Part shown: in pieces, positions 8,263 through 17,754 of the stretch | Layout of the letters: every line of letters starts with the position of its first letter | Position numbering within the stretch: the stretch's first letter is position 1 | Source: Paludisphaera rhizosphaerae | GTDB lineage: Bacteria > Planctomycetota > Planctomycetia > Isosphaerales > Isosphaeraceae | Direction of reading: 5' to 3' | DNA length: 64,000 bases | Assembly: GCF_011065895.1 (NCBI RefSeq) | Contig: NZ_JAALCR010000020.1 | Location: 62,001 to 126,000, forward strand | The notes under the pieces: generated by a model | Database searches by the model: none | The model's input: only the letters and a program-made list of their open reading frames with translations | What the model was told of the DNA's origin: nothing | Made by a program: the position numbers and the translations under genes

Positions 8263-8901
8263 ATGCGCCTTGAGAATCGCCGCTTCGCGCCTGGCGTTGA
8301 GAGCCTGGAGGGGAAACAACTGCTCAGCGCTGGACTGAGGATGTCGCGGTCGACCGCCACGACATCCTCGGTCGACGCCTCCGCGTTCAGCGGAGAAAGC
8401 ACCCTTGAAGCCCTTCAGGGGTTCGTCGCCGCCTATCCCAGCATCTCCGGCGGCCCCCGCTACAACCCGGTGTACGACCTGAATCACAACGGCCAGATCG
8501 GCCAGGACGATGGCCGTATCCTACTTCGGCTCCTGCCGCCCGTCGGCCCCAGGATTCCGCTGAACGTCCAGCTCAAGATCGCGCCCGAGGATCAAGCCCG
8601 GGGAGCACTCCCGCAAAACAGCGGCGGCGTCACGATCAGCCGTCAGCCGACCGTGATCGGCCGCACCCAGCCTGGAGCCCTGATCTTCTCGGGGACCGGT
8701 ACGACCGACCTGAAACTCCGCGGTCCCGCCGCCGTCGCCGACGAAAACGGGTACTTCGAGTTCACGCCGACCATGACCGACGGCATCAACCAGTTCGACA
8801 TTCAGGTCGTCGACCGCTATGGCCGTCAGGTGCTTCGAGCTTTCCCCATCTTCTGGACGAACTTCGCCCAGTACGAGGCCGCCCACCCGCGGATGACCTG
8901 A
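8263..8901 (+). CDS. Surface-type protein with LEPR-XLL-like N-terminus and dockerin-like repeat
   Basis: 212 residues from the ATG with GGGAG 6 bp upstream; a longer in-frame start at 8206 lacks one. The N-terminus FAPGVESLEGKQLLSA resembles the planctomycete LEPR-XLL motif found at the start of many large extracellular proteins. Residues about 66-85 contain one calcium-loop-like segment (YDLNHNGQIGQDDGRILLRLL), as in dockerin or EF-hand repeats. The C-terminal half looks like a beta-sandwich (bacterial Ig-like). It follows the adaptor gene by 119 bp and ends before a strong terminator, so it may be the last gene of the efflux transcript. Role unknown. Confidence 0.75.
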   Translation: MRLENRRFAPGVESLEGKQLLSAGLRMSRSTATTSSVDASAFSGESTLEALQGFVAAYPSISGGPRYNPVYDLNHNGQIGQDDGRILLRLLPPVGPRIPLNVQLKIAPEDQARGALPQNSGGVTISRQPTVIGRTQPGALIFSGTGTTDLKLRGPAAVADENGYFEFTPTMTDGINQFDIQVVDRYGRQVLRAFPIFWTNFAQYEAAHPRMT

Positions 8902-8915
8902 ACCGCCGGCGCCTC

Positions 8916-8961
8916 GACGAACGACCCGGGCCCGTCATTGGACGGGCCCGGGTCGTTCGTC
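8916..8961. terminator. Perfect 21-bp hairpin, bidirectional terminator
   Basis: Arms at 8916-8936 and 8941-8961 are perfectly complementary with an ATTG loop. It sits between convergent genes ending at 8901 (+) and 8985 (-) and is very GC rich. A short CTTTC tract follows on the + side. It can serve both directions. Confidence 0.8.
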
Positions 8962-8984
8962 TTTCGTCCCCAGTCGTGAGTCGT

Positions 8985-10655
8985 CTAATGTCCGTGCCCG
9001 AGGCCTAGGCCGGGTCCGGTCAACTCGGCGAGCGGCGGGAGGGGCGGAGATGCGATCGGCGGGGCCGTGGAAGGCTCCGCCGAGCCCGCGATCAGCGGCG
9101 GGGGCGAGCCCAACGAGACGAACAGCCGGAACTCAGCCTGGTTGTAGTCCGCCACCGCGCGGATGCGGGCGATCTGAGCCCCGTTGAGCAGTTGGAGGCT
9201 GTTCACGACCTCAAGCGGCCGGCCCACCGTGCTTCGGATGCGGTCCACGTCCTCGCGAAAACCCGCGCGGGCGCTCTCCAGCTCGAGGGCGGTGACGTCG
9301 AGCCTACGCCGCGAGGCGTTCACGGATGCGTAGGCCGATGCGACCTCGGCCCGGACCTGGGCAATCGCCCTCTGTCGTTCGCCCTCGGCCTGGCCCAATT
9401 CGCCCGCCCGTCTCCGGATTAAAGCGAGGTTGCCGCCGCCGAGGTTGCTGAGCGTCCAGAAGAGGCCGACGTCCAGATCGGTGCGGCTGCCGACGTTCGC
9501 GACCTGCGTGCCGAACAGGTTGCTGCCGCCGCCGAAGGCTCCGCCGCTGAAGCCGACCAGGATTGTCGGCAGCGCAGGGCGGAACTTCTCCTGATCCACA
9601 CGATAGCCCGCCGCATCGACGGCGGCAGATCGAGCGCGGACCTCGGGGCGATAGGTCAGACCCGTCCGCAGGAGTTCAGGCAGCGGAATCGCCGGGTCGA
9701 CGATCGTCGTCGTCTCGTCGGTAGGAGCGATCAGCCGAAGCTGGACGGCCTGATCGAGGTGAAGCCGACGCGCGAGCCGAACCCCGGCGACGGCGACCTC
9801 CTCCTCGGCCTTGCGCACCTCGACGCCAATCAGCCTGAGCTCGGTCGCGGCCCGCATTGCGTCGGCCTCGCGTCCTTCTCCGGCGTCGGCGTAGGCGCGA
9901 GTCAGGCGGGCGACTTCCCCACCCTTCTCAGCCATCTCCCGACGGGCGCCCAGGAAGCCCTCGGTGGCCATCAGTTCGAAGTAGAGTTGCGAGACGTCCA
10001 TGAGGACGCTGTTGGCCGTGGCCGTGGCGTCGAACTTGGCCCGGTCGACCTCCTGACGCGCGGCGAGCGGCTCGAAGATCGCATCGGTCAAGGGGCTGAT
10101 GATGCACACGGCCGGGATCTCGACCGTCCCCGCCGCGACGACGTCCGCACCGCCGCCGAAGTAAAGCGAGCGTTCTCTCAGGGCCAGGATTCGACCGGAC
10201 GAACGCTGGAGATTCCCCAGATGGTCGTGGTAGTTGGCGCCCAGGTTGAGCGAGGGGAGTAGAAGAACCCGCGCTCCCTGGAGAACGGCGACCGCCTCTC
10301 CCACGCGCTGGCGGGCCTCGGCGATCTGCGGGTTCTCGACCTCAGCCAGGCGCAGGGCCGACGACAGATCGACGGCGTACTCCTGGGGTTTCGCCGGGAT
10401 CGACGCCCCCTCGAACTCCGAGACCTCAGCCGCCGCGTCCGCCGATGCGGCGACGACCGACTCGTCCCGTCCCTTCGACTTCCAGGTCAGCGTCATGCAC
10501 CCGGGAAGCAGCGGAGCCGCCAGGACCGAGGCCAACGCCAACCGGCGGCTGCGCGACCACGCCCCACGTCGGCGTCGCGATCGCTTCGTCTGTCCCGGCT
10601 CCGCCGGACTCGATAGCTCCATCGTTCCCCCAGTCGCAACGAGACCGCGATTCAT
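8985..10655 (-). CDS. TolC-family outer membrane efflux lipoprotein (second of tandem pair)
   Basis: 556 residues. The basic N-terminus leads to a hydrophobic core and a lipobox LPGC (near residue 53), so it is likely a lipoprotein as in OprM-type channels. Two long repeats of helical coiled-coil sequence (LSSALRLAEVENPQIAEAR; AEVASAYASVNASRRRL) are the outer membrane efflux protein domains. The C-terminus ends GLGLGHGH. An alternative start at 10622, preceded by a GGGGGA, would remove 11 residues and still keep the lipobox. The stated ATG overlaps the stop of the upstream TolC gene (ATGA). Likely partner of the convergent RND pump. Confidence 0.88.
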   Translation of the reverse strand: MNRGLVATGGTMELSSPAEPGQTKRSRRRRGAWSRSRRLALASVLAAPLLPGCMTLTWKSKGRDESVVAASADAAAEVSEFEGASIPAKPQEYAVDLSSALRLAEVENPQIAEARQRVGEAVAVLQGARVLLLPSLNLGANYHDHLGNLQRSSGRILALRERSLYFGGGADVVAAGTVEIPAVCIISPLTDAIFEPLAARQEVDRAKFDATATANSVLMDVSQLYFELMATEGFLGARREMAEKGGEVARLTRAYADAGEGREADAMRAATELRLIGVEVRKAEEEVAVAGVRLARRLHLDQAVQLRLIAPTDETTTIVDPAIPLPELLRTGLTYRPEVRARSAAVDAAGYRVDQEKFRPALPTILVGFSGGAFGGGSNLFGTQVANVGSRTDLDVGLFWTLSNLGGGNLALIRRRAGELGQAEGERQRAIAQVRAEVASAYASVNASRRRLDVTALELESARAGFREDVDRIRSTVGRPLEVVNSLQLLNGAQIARIRAVADYNQAEFRLFVSLGSPPPLIAGSAEPSTAPPIASPPLPPLAELTGPGLGLGHGH

Positions 10656-12283
10656 CGTCCAGCCGGAGCGGCTTCGGCTGGAGGCTGTGCCGCAGCGCCG
10701 AGGTTTCCGCGATTGGTCGGTCCGACGCCGTCCACCGGGGCGGGACGGGCCAGGGTATCGGCCGGAGGCTGACCCAGGGCGACGTACAGTTCGAACTGCG
10801 CCCGGTCGTAATCGATGATTGCGTCCAGATAGGCGTTACGAGCCCGGGCCAGCAGCCGCAGGCTGTCGACGGTCTCGATGGCCGGAGCCACCGTGTTCTC
10901 GATCCGCAGCAGGTCCTCGGCGAATCCTTTGATTCCGCTCTCGACGGCTCGCTCGGACGTCTCGATGCGGGCGTAACGCGCGTGAGTTTTGGCGTAGGCC
11001 TCGGCCACCTCGGCGCGGACCTGGTCGAGGACGAAGATTTCCCGATACTTCGCGACCCCCAGCCTGGCCTTGGCCACGTTGATCAAGGACGCGTTTCCAA
11101 CCCCTAGATTCTGAAGAGTCCAGAAGCCGACGACGTCCAGGTCCTGACGACCTCCGAATCCGCCGACGACCGGACGCACGAGATTGCTGCCACCGCCGAA
11201 ACCGCCCGCGCTATAGCCGATCAAGACGGTCGGCGAGAACGGCAACGCCCGAGCACCGTCCAGAACCATCAGGGCCTCCTGGATCGACGCCCGCCACTCT
11301 TTCAATTCCGGCCGCTGGAGCAGCCCCAGAGCGATCAGCTCAGCGACAGGCGTTGGGTCGGGGACGATCGGGTGCGGAACGACGAAGGCGTCGGTCGGGT
11401 GGAGGCGCACCGAAGGGTCGATGTTCAGCACGAAGCAGAGCTGCGCCGAGGCCACGAGCACCGCCTCCTCGGCCTGCTGGATATCGTACTCGCGGGCCTG
11501 CAATTCGGTCAGGGCCCGGTGAGCGTCTGCGGCGCGGCCCTGGCCGGCGTTCGCGTAGGATGCGGTCAACTCAGCGACGCGCTTCGCCTCGTCGCGGACC
11601 TGCAGCGCGATGGACCGACGGCCCTCCGCTCGCAACAGTTCCGAATAGGCCAGCGTCGTCTGCAGAAACGCCTGATTGCGAACCGCCCAGGCCTCGAACC
11701 CCCGGGCGGCCTGGAACTGACGCGCCGCCAGATACCCGTAAACGGCGACCGCGGCGTTCCCCTCCAGAACGAGTCCCGGGATGCTCACGGTCCCCGCCGC
11801 CACCGCCCCGCTTCCCGCCCCCACGTACATCGCTGACCGGTTCACCGACAGGATGTTGCCGTTGGACTGCTGCAAATTGCCTGTGTGTAAGTCGTAGTTG
11901 CCGCCGAGGTTGAGCGAGGGAAGGAACTGGGCCGCGGCAAGTTGCCTTAGAGCCGTCGCCTCCACGACCCGTTGCCGCGCGATCAGAAGCTGGGGATTCT
12001 GGGCCCCTGCCAGACGCAGCGCCGTGTTCAGGTCGATCGGACGGACGTCGGGAGCCAGGAGAGTCGCTGGCGAGGACGGCGTCGTGATCGCGTCGACGAC
12101 GCCTGGGGCCCGTCCGACCCCCATCCCGTCGCGAGGGAAGACCTCTGGAACTCGGTCGACTTCATCGACGGTCGAAGGTCTAGGAATAGGGATGGGCGTC
12201 TGCGCCCCGGCCCGTGGAGGCCGTCCGGCGTGGCAGAGCAACGCCGCGATCAAGACGATCGCGGTCCGTGCGTGAGCGACCAT
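10652..12283 (-). CDS. TolC-family outer membrane efflux protein (first of tandem pair)
   Basis: 543 residues, with a signal peptide (MVAHARTAIVLIAALLCHAG, no lipobox) and a Shine-Dalgarno GGAGG 6 bp before the ATG. The duplicated alpha-helical repeats of the TolC fold follow, with typical starts such as DLNTALRLAGAQNPQLLIARQ and a second half-repeat near DQVRAEVAEAYAKTHARY. It is clearly paralogous to the gene downstream: both share the FGGGSNL stretch and the VGFWTLQNLGVGNASL-type segment. Two channel genes in one operon suggest either redundancy or two export routes for one pump. Confidence 0.88.
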   Translation of the reverse strand: MVAHARTAIVLIAALLCHAGRPPRAGAQTPIPIPRPSTVDEVDRVPEVFPRDGMGVGRAPGVVDAITTPSSPATLLAPDVRPIDLNTALRLAGAQNPQLLIARQRVVEATALRQLAAAQFLPSLNLGGNYDLHTGNLQQSNGNILSVNRSAMYVGAGSGAVAAGTVSIPGLVLEGNAAVAVYGYLAARQFQAARGFEAWAVRNQAFLQTTLAYSELLRAEGRRSIALQVRDEAKRVAELTASYANAGQGRAADAHRALTELQAREYDIQQAEEAVLVASAQLCFVLNIDPSVRLHPTDAFVVPHPIVPDPTPVAELIALGLLQRPELKEWRASIQEALMVLDGARALPFSPTVLIGYSAGGFGGGSNLVRPVVGGFGGRQDLDVVGFWTLQNLGVGNASLINVAKARLGVAKYREIFVLDQVRAEVAEAYAKTHARYARIETSERAVESGIKGFAEDLLRIENTVAPAIETVDSLRLLARARNAYLDAIIDYDRAQFELYVALGQPPADTLARPAPVDGVGPTNRGNLGAAAQPPAEAAPAGR

Positions 12284-12705
12284 TTGCAGCCTCCATGCGA
12301 CGATTGCGCCGGCTCTCCCTACCAGGGTCGGTACAGCTTTCCCCGTCGCCCAGCTTGGAACGCCGTTCGACCTTGAGGAAAGCTACGTTGATCCAGACCC
12401 GTTTGGGGTGCAGGTGATGCTCGCGAGTCGTCGAACCGGAGAAATTGCAACAACCAACGAGCAACAGCCGACGACGCTCCGTCGCCGATTCCGCCAGGAA
12501 GCCCAACCGTGGGGAAGGCTCTCCTTCGCCGCCCGTTCCGAGCGGATCATCACCGGATCAACCGGCGCGATCCAGTCTTACTCATCGACCACCGTCGCTG
12601 TTGAATTAACCCGCTTTTACGAAACCCTCGTCTCAGACCGGCCAACCCCCACTGAATGATCGGCGGATTCGAGCGAGGAGACGCGATCGACGGACGTGGA
12701 AGTTG
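12284..12705. other. Intergenic region carrying the tolC-pair promoter
   Basis: About 420 bp between the start of the minus-strand TolC operon and a hairpin at 12706-12742. Only low-quality frames are present. The promoter of the TolC pair must lie here; no unambiguous -35/-10 pair could be picked. Confidence 0.4.
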
Positions 12706-12742
12706 ATCAAGCCGGCGGCCGTCGAACGGCCGCCGGCTTGAT
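12706..12742. terminator. 16-bp perfect hairpin downstream of the large secreted protein gene
   Basis: Arms 12706-12721 and 12727-12742 pair perfectly around a TCGAA loop; the stem is mostly GC. It lies 49 bp after the stop (12792) of the minus-strand 1,343-residue gene and separates that transcript from the TolC operon. Confidence 0.75.
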
Positions 12743-12791
12743 GAAAGTGCCGTCTCAGCAAGACTTGTGGATAGACTCCGGCTCGGGCAGG

Positions 12792-15700
12792 TCAGGAACT
12801 CCGCGAAATCCAGGTCTCGGCGATCCGCCGGAGGTCCGGGTCCGGCTCGCCGTTCTGGTCGGAGAAGTAATGGCGTTCGAGCTGACTGATCGACCGGCCC
12901 AGTTCGCTGAACTGCGGCGCGGGTAGCCCGTTGTGGCGCTGGATCTCGTGGAGAAGGCCCAGGACCGAAAAGGGTGTGATCGGATCGGGCAGGGTGAAAC
13001 GCGCCTCCTTGACGCTCCTGGGACGATTACGGAGGTAGGCGAGGAGTCCGCCGAGGGCCGCAAGCCCTGCGACGAGACCGCCGACAACCCACCAGAGCCA
13101 GCCGCGGGCGGCTTCGCCGTATCGCGATTCGAGAGCGACGACGGGCTCGACCTTGGCTAGATCGGCGTCGACGTACCGCTGGTAGACGAGGTTCGCGCCG
13201 TCAACCTTGGACGTGGGGAAGTGGAACGAGGACGCACGCTCGCCCTGGTCGGCGGAGCCCTGATACTTCACCAGCCACGTGCGCTCGGAATCGACGACGT
13301 TCTCCGGGCTGTCGGGATCGAATCGGGAGACGGCGAGCCCCTGGTCCTCGACGTCGGCGAGCTTGAAGCCTTCGGCCTTCAGGTCGAGCAGATTGTCGAT
13401 CTCGGGGACCAGGCCGTGGGCCGTCGCCTTGACCTCGACGATCAACTTACCGTCGTCCGCCTGGCGCTCGTCCAGCGTCTGGGTGAGTTCGACATGCGTG
13501 AAGGGGCGAGCCGACGGAGCGTCAGTCGAAGCGTCGAGCGGCAGCGGCGGGGACTCCACGGGGAGGATGACATAGCCCGAGGTATCCATGAAGTCGAGGT
13601 CCAGCCGCAAGGGAGCGAGCTTGTCCACCTTGGGCCCTCGCGCCTTGAGCAACAGATAGGCGTATGGGGTGACGCGCCAGCCGTAGTCGTTCGTCGCCCG
13701 CGAGTTGACCTTCTCATCCTGGAACGTCACGGAGACGATTTCGAACTGGTCGTTGAGGGCCTGTTTGACGACCTCCTGGAACTTGTCCCGATAGTTCACC
13801 AGCGGTCGGCCGTAGTTGTAGTACATGAGGCCGCCGGAATTCTGGTTCTGGAGGTAGCGGCCGAAGCCGCCGGACTCGCGCTCGATCTCCTTCGTGTGGA
13901 GTAGGTTCACGAACACGCCGAACGGCTTGCCGTGGCCGACCGTATCCGGGCCGTCGATCTGGGAGACGAGTTTGATCTCCGTGACCAGGTCGCGGTAATA
14001 CTCGTAGACCTTCTTGGCCTCATGCGCCTGGGGATGATCGCCGACGATCTCCAGCCCGTACTTGAGGTAGCGGACCTTCACCGACGGCTTCACGTTGTTG
14101 AGCTGGGTGAAGAGCGTGTTGGCGAACTTGCTCAGGTGGCGTTCCCCCTCCTCACCCTTCAGGCTCGCGAGCGACTGCTTGATGAGCGGCGGCTGCTTGG
14201 GGTCGGGGAGCGACTCGTCGGTGATCGCGCCGACGTCGCAGGCTCCGAGCGCGGCGAGGAACCAAACGTCGAACGGCTGGGTCGATTGCTCATCCTGCGG
14301 CAGTCCCGGCGCAGCGGCCAGATAGAGGTCGGCGGCCTTCTTGAAACCGGCCATCGCTTCTTGCCGTCGAGGCGCGTATTCGGGGCTGTGCTCCAACTCC
14401 TGGCGATAGTTGTTTTCGTCGTGGAGGAGGGCTGCCTTGGCTAGCACGAGAGCCCAGTGGTCGGCGTGTTTCGCGAGTCCCTGGTCGACGACGCTCCGCG
14501 CGACCTCGTAGCCGCGGAGGACCTCCGCGCGGATGTCTTTCTCCTTCCGCTTGGTCTTCTGTTGCTGCTGTTGCTCGGGCTGGCGCCAGACGCTGACGAG
14601 ATTCGCCCGCATCTGCTGAATCAAGCTGGCGAGGGTCGTCGGCTTGAGGGCGTCGAACGAGCCGAAGACTCGATTGATGGCGTCGAGCCGGTAAACCTCG
14701 GCCGGGCTGTGGCAGGCGGTGAACGCCTTGGTCAGCAAGCTCTCATCAAGGTCGCCGATGGGGAGTTGCCGGAGCCGCTTGATCCAGTCCGACAGCTCAA
14801 CGAGGTTTCGCTCCTGCTTGGAACGGGTCAGCGGGATGCCCTCGGCGCGGGACTCGAAGCCGTAGACGTAGAAGAATCGGCTGCGTTGGAGTTGCTGAGA
14901 GTTCGGGTCGTGGTTCTTGGTCCAGGTTCGGACGAACTCCTCGGCTAGCTCCTTGGCCTGGCGGGGGTTCGTGGTCGCAAGCCTCTCAATGAAAGGGAAC
15001 GCCGTCTCCTCCTCGTCCACTTTCAGATAGAGTTGGGCGAGGACGGTCGCGAACTTGGGCTTGATCCCGTCGTCGAGCGATTCCAGCCAGGCGTCGCCAG
15101 GGCGATTCTTGAGGACGTCGCCGGTGGTCAGGGCCTTGGGCATGTTCCCCTGGCGCTGCATCATCATCTCGGGCGACATCTCGCTCATCATGTTGCTGTA
15201 GTAGACGTTGCCGAAGGAGTCGTACTGCATCCGCGGCCCCAGGCTCCTCGTGAGGTCGAAGCGCCGGGAGAAGTCGGCCTCCTTCAGCCAGGCCTCGGCC
15301 AGCAGGGCGAGGCTGTTCCGCCAGGCCTTGGCCCGCTCCGGAGCTTTGGCCAGCAGGGTGTCGACGGCCAGCTTTTGCAGCTCCAGCGACTTGAGACGGT
15401 AGTCCGTATCGAACCCGTGGGTTTGCAGCCCCTGCGAGGACGCCGCTCCGATGGCCGCGATGATCTCCATCCCGCGCTCGGGGCGTTCGCCGAAGCTCGT
15501 CTCCAGCCAAGTCCTGCCCAGTTCGTCGCGGATCTTGGGGGTCAGTTCGACGGCCCGGCGTACGGCCTCTTCCTTCTGCTCGCGGTCGACGGTTCCGGCC
15601 GCCAGGGCGGCCTGGGTGGCGTTCCAGGCCTGCTCCAACTGCTGGGCTTTCTTGTCGCGAGCGTTCAGAGCCAGGTAGTGGCGGGCCAACAGATTGAGAG

Positions 15701-16823
15701 CCTCGCGATCGTTGGAGGCGACGGCCTTGTCGAACGGCGGCAGGAACGCCCCGGCTTCCAACGGATTCCCCGCGGCGAACAGGACGAGGGCGGCCTGACG
15801 CTCGGTCAAGGCGGCGTCCTTCTCGGGCTTCTTCACTTCCTCGCGAACCCTGGCGACGAAGTCCTCTACCACGTTCCCCTGCTCGATCGCCTGACGGAGG
15901 ATCTGGCCGAGTGGGGCGATCCGCTCCTTCTCCAGGCGAGTCGGCGAGACTCGCGCGAGGGCCAGGACGTCCTCGTTCGAGAAGACGTTCTTCTCCATAG
16001 TGAATTGCTGGGGAGGGGGCATGGCGACCTGCACCCCGTTCATGTACTGGATCTGCCCCTGCATCATCGAGGAGTTGTTCGGGCCCGAGGAGAGCGACTG
16101 AAGCAACTGGCCGTAAGCAGCCTTGCCGATCTCGGCGTCGAGCTTCTGGAGGTCCGCCTTGACGGCCGGCCAGTCGCCGAGCGTCACGTCGAGTTGGAGG
16201 GCCTTCAGGTCGCGATCGAACGTATCGGTCGTCCCAGCGGCGGCCGTCGGCGAGGGCGTCGGCGTCTCAGTTACGGGCGTTGCGATGGGGGCGCCGGCCG
16301 CCTGGAGCCTCCGGATCGTGGCAGCGGAAACTCCGGGAGGGATCGAGGAGTTGGACGACGTCGCGCTCGTCCCCTCCTTCAACGCAACCTCGCGGGGGGT
16401 AGACCACGCCTTGAGCATCGCCGAAGGTCGACGGTCGAAGGTGAGCTGCTGAACCTTCTGGAGTTGCTGCTGCTTCTTGGCCTCGGCGGCGGCCTTCGCG
16501 GCGGCGGCCTCGGGGGAAAGAGGCGCGAAAACGTCGGAAGGGAGTTCGCCCTCGCGAACGCGTTCCGCAACCCGGGCCGGAGTCGCGCCGGCGACCACGC
16601 CCGCAGGCGTTTGGCCCGGCGTCGTGACGACGGCGGCCGGGCTCGTCGGGGCGACGCTTCCGGAGATGACGGCCGAGCCCACCGACACCGCCCCTTTCCC
16701 AATGATGACCGTCGTGGTGGGCGGAGGCGGAGCCGTGGGGGTCTGGGCGGAGGCCGAGACCAGTGCGACGATCAGGGAGGTCGCGACCCCAAGCAGGGCC
16801 GTCGTCCGGCGGAAGCGACTCAT
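12792..16823 (-). CDS. Giant secreted/periplasmic protein with C-terminal membrane anchor, linked to the Bat operon
   Basis: 1,343 residues from the ATG at 16823, chosen because it begins a clear signal peptide (MSRFRRTTALLGVATSLIVA...SASAQT); the longer frame has an arginine-rich unlikely N-terminus. A Pro/Thr/Val low-complexity segment follows. Then come about 900 residues of helical, TPR-like repeats (for example EAGAFLPPFDKAVASNDREALNLL) and a beta-rich part. Near the C-terminus is one strong membrane segment (GWLWWVVGGLVAGLAALGGLL) and a short cytoplasmic tail of about 80 residues. No catalytic motif is recognised. It lies downstream of the Bat-type genes on the same strand but behind a terminator, so it probably has its own promoter between 16824 and 16931. 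Confidence 0.8.
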   Translation of the reverse strand: MSRFRRTTALLGVATSLIVALVSASAQTPTAPPPPTTTVIIGKGAVSVGSAVISGSVAPTSPAAVVTTPGQTPAGVVAGATPARVAERVREGELPSDVFAPLSPEAAAAKAAAEAKKQQQLQKVQQLTFDRRPSAMLKAWSTPREVALKEGTSATSSNSSIPPGVSAATIRRLQAAGAPIATPVTETPTPSPTAAAGTTDTFDRDLKALQLDVTLGDWPAVKADLQKLDAEIGKAAYGQLLQSLSSGPNNSSMMQGQIQYMNGVQVAMPPPQQFTMEKNVFSNEDVLALARVSPTRLEKERIAPLGQILRQAIEQGNVVEDFVARVREEVKKPEKDAALTERQAALVLFAAGNPLEAGAFLPPFDKAVASNDREALNLLARHYLALNARDKKAQQLEQAWNATQAALAAGTVDREQKEEAVRRAVELTPKIRDELGRTWLETSFGERPERGMEIIAAIGAASSQGLQTHGFDTDYRLKSLELQKLAVDTLLAKAPERAKAWRNSLALLAEAWLKEADFSRRFDLTRSLGPRMQYDSFGNVYYSNMMSEMSPEMMMQRQGNMPKALTTGDVLKNRPGDAWLESLDDGIKPKFATVLAQLYLKVDEEETAFPFIERLATTNPRQAKELAEEFVRTWTKNHDPNSQQLQRSRFFYVYGFESRAEGIPLTRSKQERNLVELSDWIKRLRQLPIGDLDESLLTKAFTACHSPAEVYRLDAINRVFGSFDALKPTTLASLIQQMRANLVSVWRQPEQQQQQKTKRKEKDIRAEVLRGYEVARSVVDQGLAKHADHWALVLAKAALLHDENNYRQELEHSPEYAPRRQEAMAGFKKAADLYLAAAPGLPQDEQSTQPFDVWFLAALGACDVGAITDESLPDPKQPPLIKQSLASLKGEEGERHLSKFANTLFTQLNNVKPSVKVRYLKYGLEIVGDHPQAHEAKKVYEYYRDLVTEIKLVSQIDGPDTVGHGKPFGVFVNLLHTKEIERESGGFGRYLQNQNSGGLMYYNYGRPLVNYRDKFQEVVKQALNDQFEIVSVTFQDEKVNSRATNDYGWRVTPYAYLLLKARGPKVDKLAPLRLDLDFMDTSGYVILPVESPPLPLDASTDAPSARPFTHVELTQTLDERQADDGKLIVEVKATAHGLVPEIDNLLDLKAEGFKLADVEDQGLAVSRFDPDSPENVVDSERTWLVKYQGSADQGERASSFHFPTSKVDGANLVYQRYVDADLAKVEPVVALESRYGEAARGWLWWVVGGLVAGLAALGGLLAYLRNRPRSVKEARFTLPDPITPFSVLGLLHEIQRHNGLPAPQFSELGRSISQLERHYFSDQNGEPDPDLRRIAETWISRSS

Positions 16824-16931
16824 GGCGATGAACCTCGGATGATGGCGACGGCGACAGCGTCCCCGATCGCGCCCCCGAACAGGGGGGCGAAGCATCGTAA
16901 ACAGGATCGATCTGCAAGGCTCCGGCAAGGC

Positions 16932-16960
16932 CGACGCGGGGCTAGTTCAGCCCCGCGTCG
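16932..16960. terminator. 12-bp perfect hairpin at the end of the Bat-type operon
   Basis: Arms 16932-16943 and 16949-16960 are perfectly complementary around AGTTC. It sits 15 bp beyond the stop of the TPR-like gene (16975, minus strand), at the natural end of the MoxR-to-TPR transcript. Confidence 0.7.
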
Positions 16961-16974
16961 AACGAACCGGCGGA

Positions 16975-17697
16975 TCAGGAGCCGGAGTTGTCCGGCGGGG
17001 GGCCGGAGCTGGCCCCGCGAGCATCCTTGGGAGGCTTCTGGCCGTTGGGCTTCTTCCCCGGCTTCTTCCCCGGCTTGTTGCACTGGCCGCTCTTGCAATT
17101 CTTGCACTGAGAGGGGAGGTCCAGGCCCTGGAGTTCATCCAGATCGAGCCGGGCCAGGCGGATCGTGCTCTCCAGATCCTCACGAAGTTCCTTGGCCCTG
17201 GCCTGGTCGCCGCAAGCCTCGGCCTGCTCGGCGAGCAGGCGGTAGGTCTGGCGGGCGCCGTCGATCTCGGGCTCCCATTCGGCGTTCGGAAGCCCTTCCA
17301 GCCGCATCAGCCAGGTCATGTAGTACTGGGAGTTCGCCAAAGCCTCGCGAGCGTCGTCGACCAGCTCGGGGTCGGCCGACTTGTCGTCCTCGAGCTGGTC
17401 CACCAACTCCGTGAGGTCAGCGTAGGCCTCGGGGAGTTTGCGGTCCTGCATCCGGACCTTGGCCCGCTGGAGCTTGATCCGGCGGGCGTCGTCGAGCCGG
17501 CCTTCGGGAAGCTGCGACAGTGCGGAATCGTACTTGGCGATCGCCGCCGCCCAATCTTCCTCGGCGGCCAGTCGGTCCGCCGCCTGGAGGGTCTTTCCAA
17601 CATCGTCGAGCCGGAGCTTCTCCTGCCCCGGACCGTAGTGGTAGGCCCCGAAGGCCACCGGCACCATCAACCAGCCGAGAAGTACCAGGATTCGCAT
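16975..17697 (-). CDS. TPR-like exported protein of the Bat operon
   Basis: 240 residues; the ATG at 17697 has AGGGG 6 bp upstream. The short N-terminal hydrophobic segment (ILVLLGWLMVPVAFGAYHY) is a signal or anchor. Helical repeats follow (AADRLAAEEDWAAAIAKYDSAL; LPEAYADLTELVDQLED), TPR-like. A Cys cluster CKNCKSGQC near residues 197-205 precedes a Lys/Pro/Gly tail. BatC and BatE proteins of aerotolerance operons are TPR proteins in the same relative position, so a partner role for the two VWA proteins upstream is likely. The Cys cluster is not a feature I know from BatC. Confidence 0.75.
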   Translation of the reverse strand: MRILVLLGWLMVPVAFGAYHYGPGQEKLRLDDVGKTLQAADRLAAEEDWAAAIAKYDSALSQLPEGRLDDARRIKLQRAKVRMQDRKLPEAYADLTELVDQLEDDKSADPELVDDAREALANSQYYMTWLMRLEGLPNAEWEPEIDGARQTYRLLAEQAEACGDQARAKELREDLESTIRLARLDLDELQGLDLPSQCKNCKSGQCNKPGKKPGKKPNGQKPPKDARGASSGPPPDNSGS

Positions 17698-17754
17698 CTC
17701 ATCCCCTTTGCAATAAGAACGGATCCGGCCCGTCGCATTCGGCGTTCGCCGAGC

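Noticed and set aside
15033-17414. 793-codon plus-strand open frame opposite the giant secreted protein
   Set aside because: Its composition (Gly/Arg/Leu-rich, no motifs) is that of an antisense shadow; the minus strand has a signal peptide, repeats and a membrane anchor.
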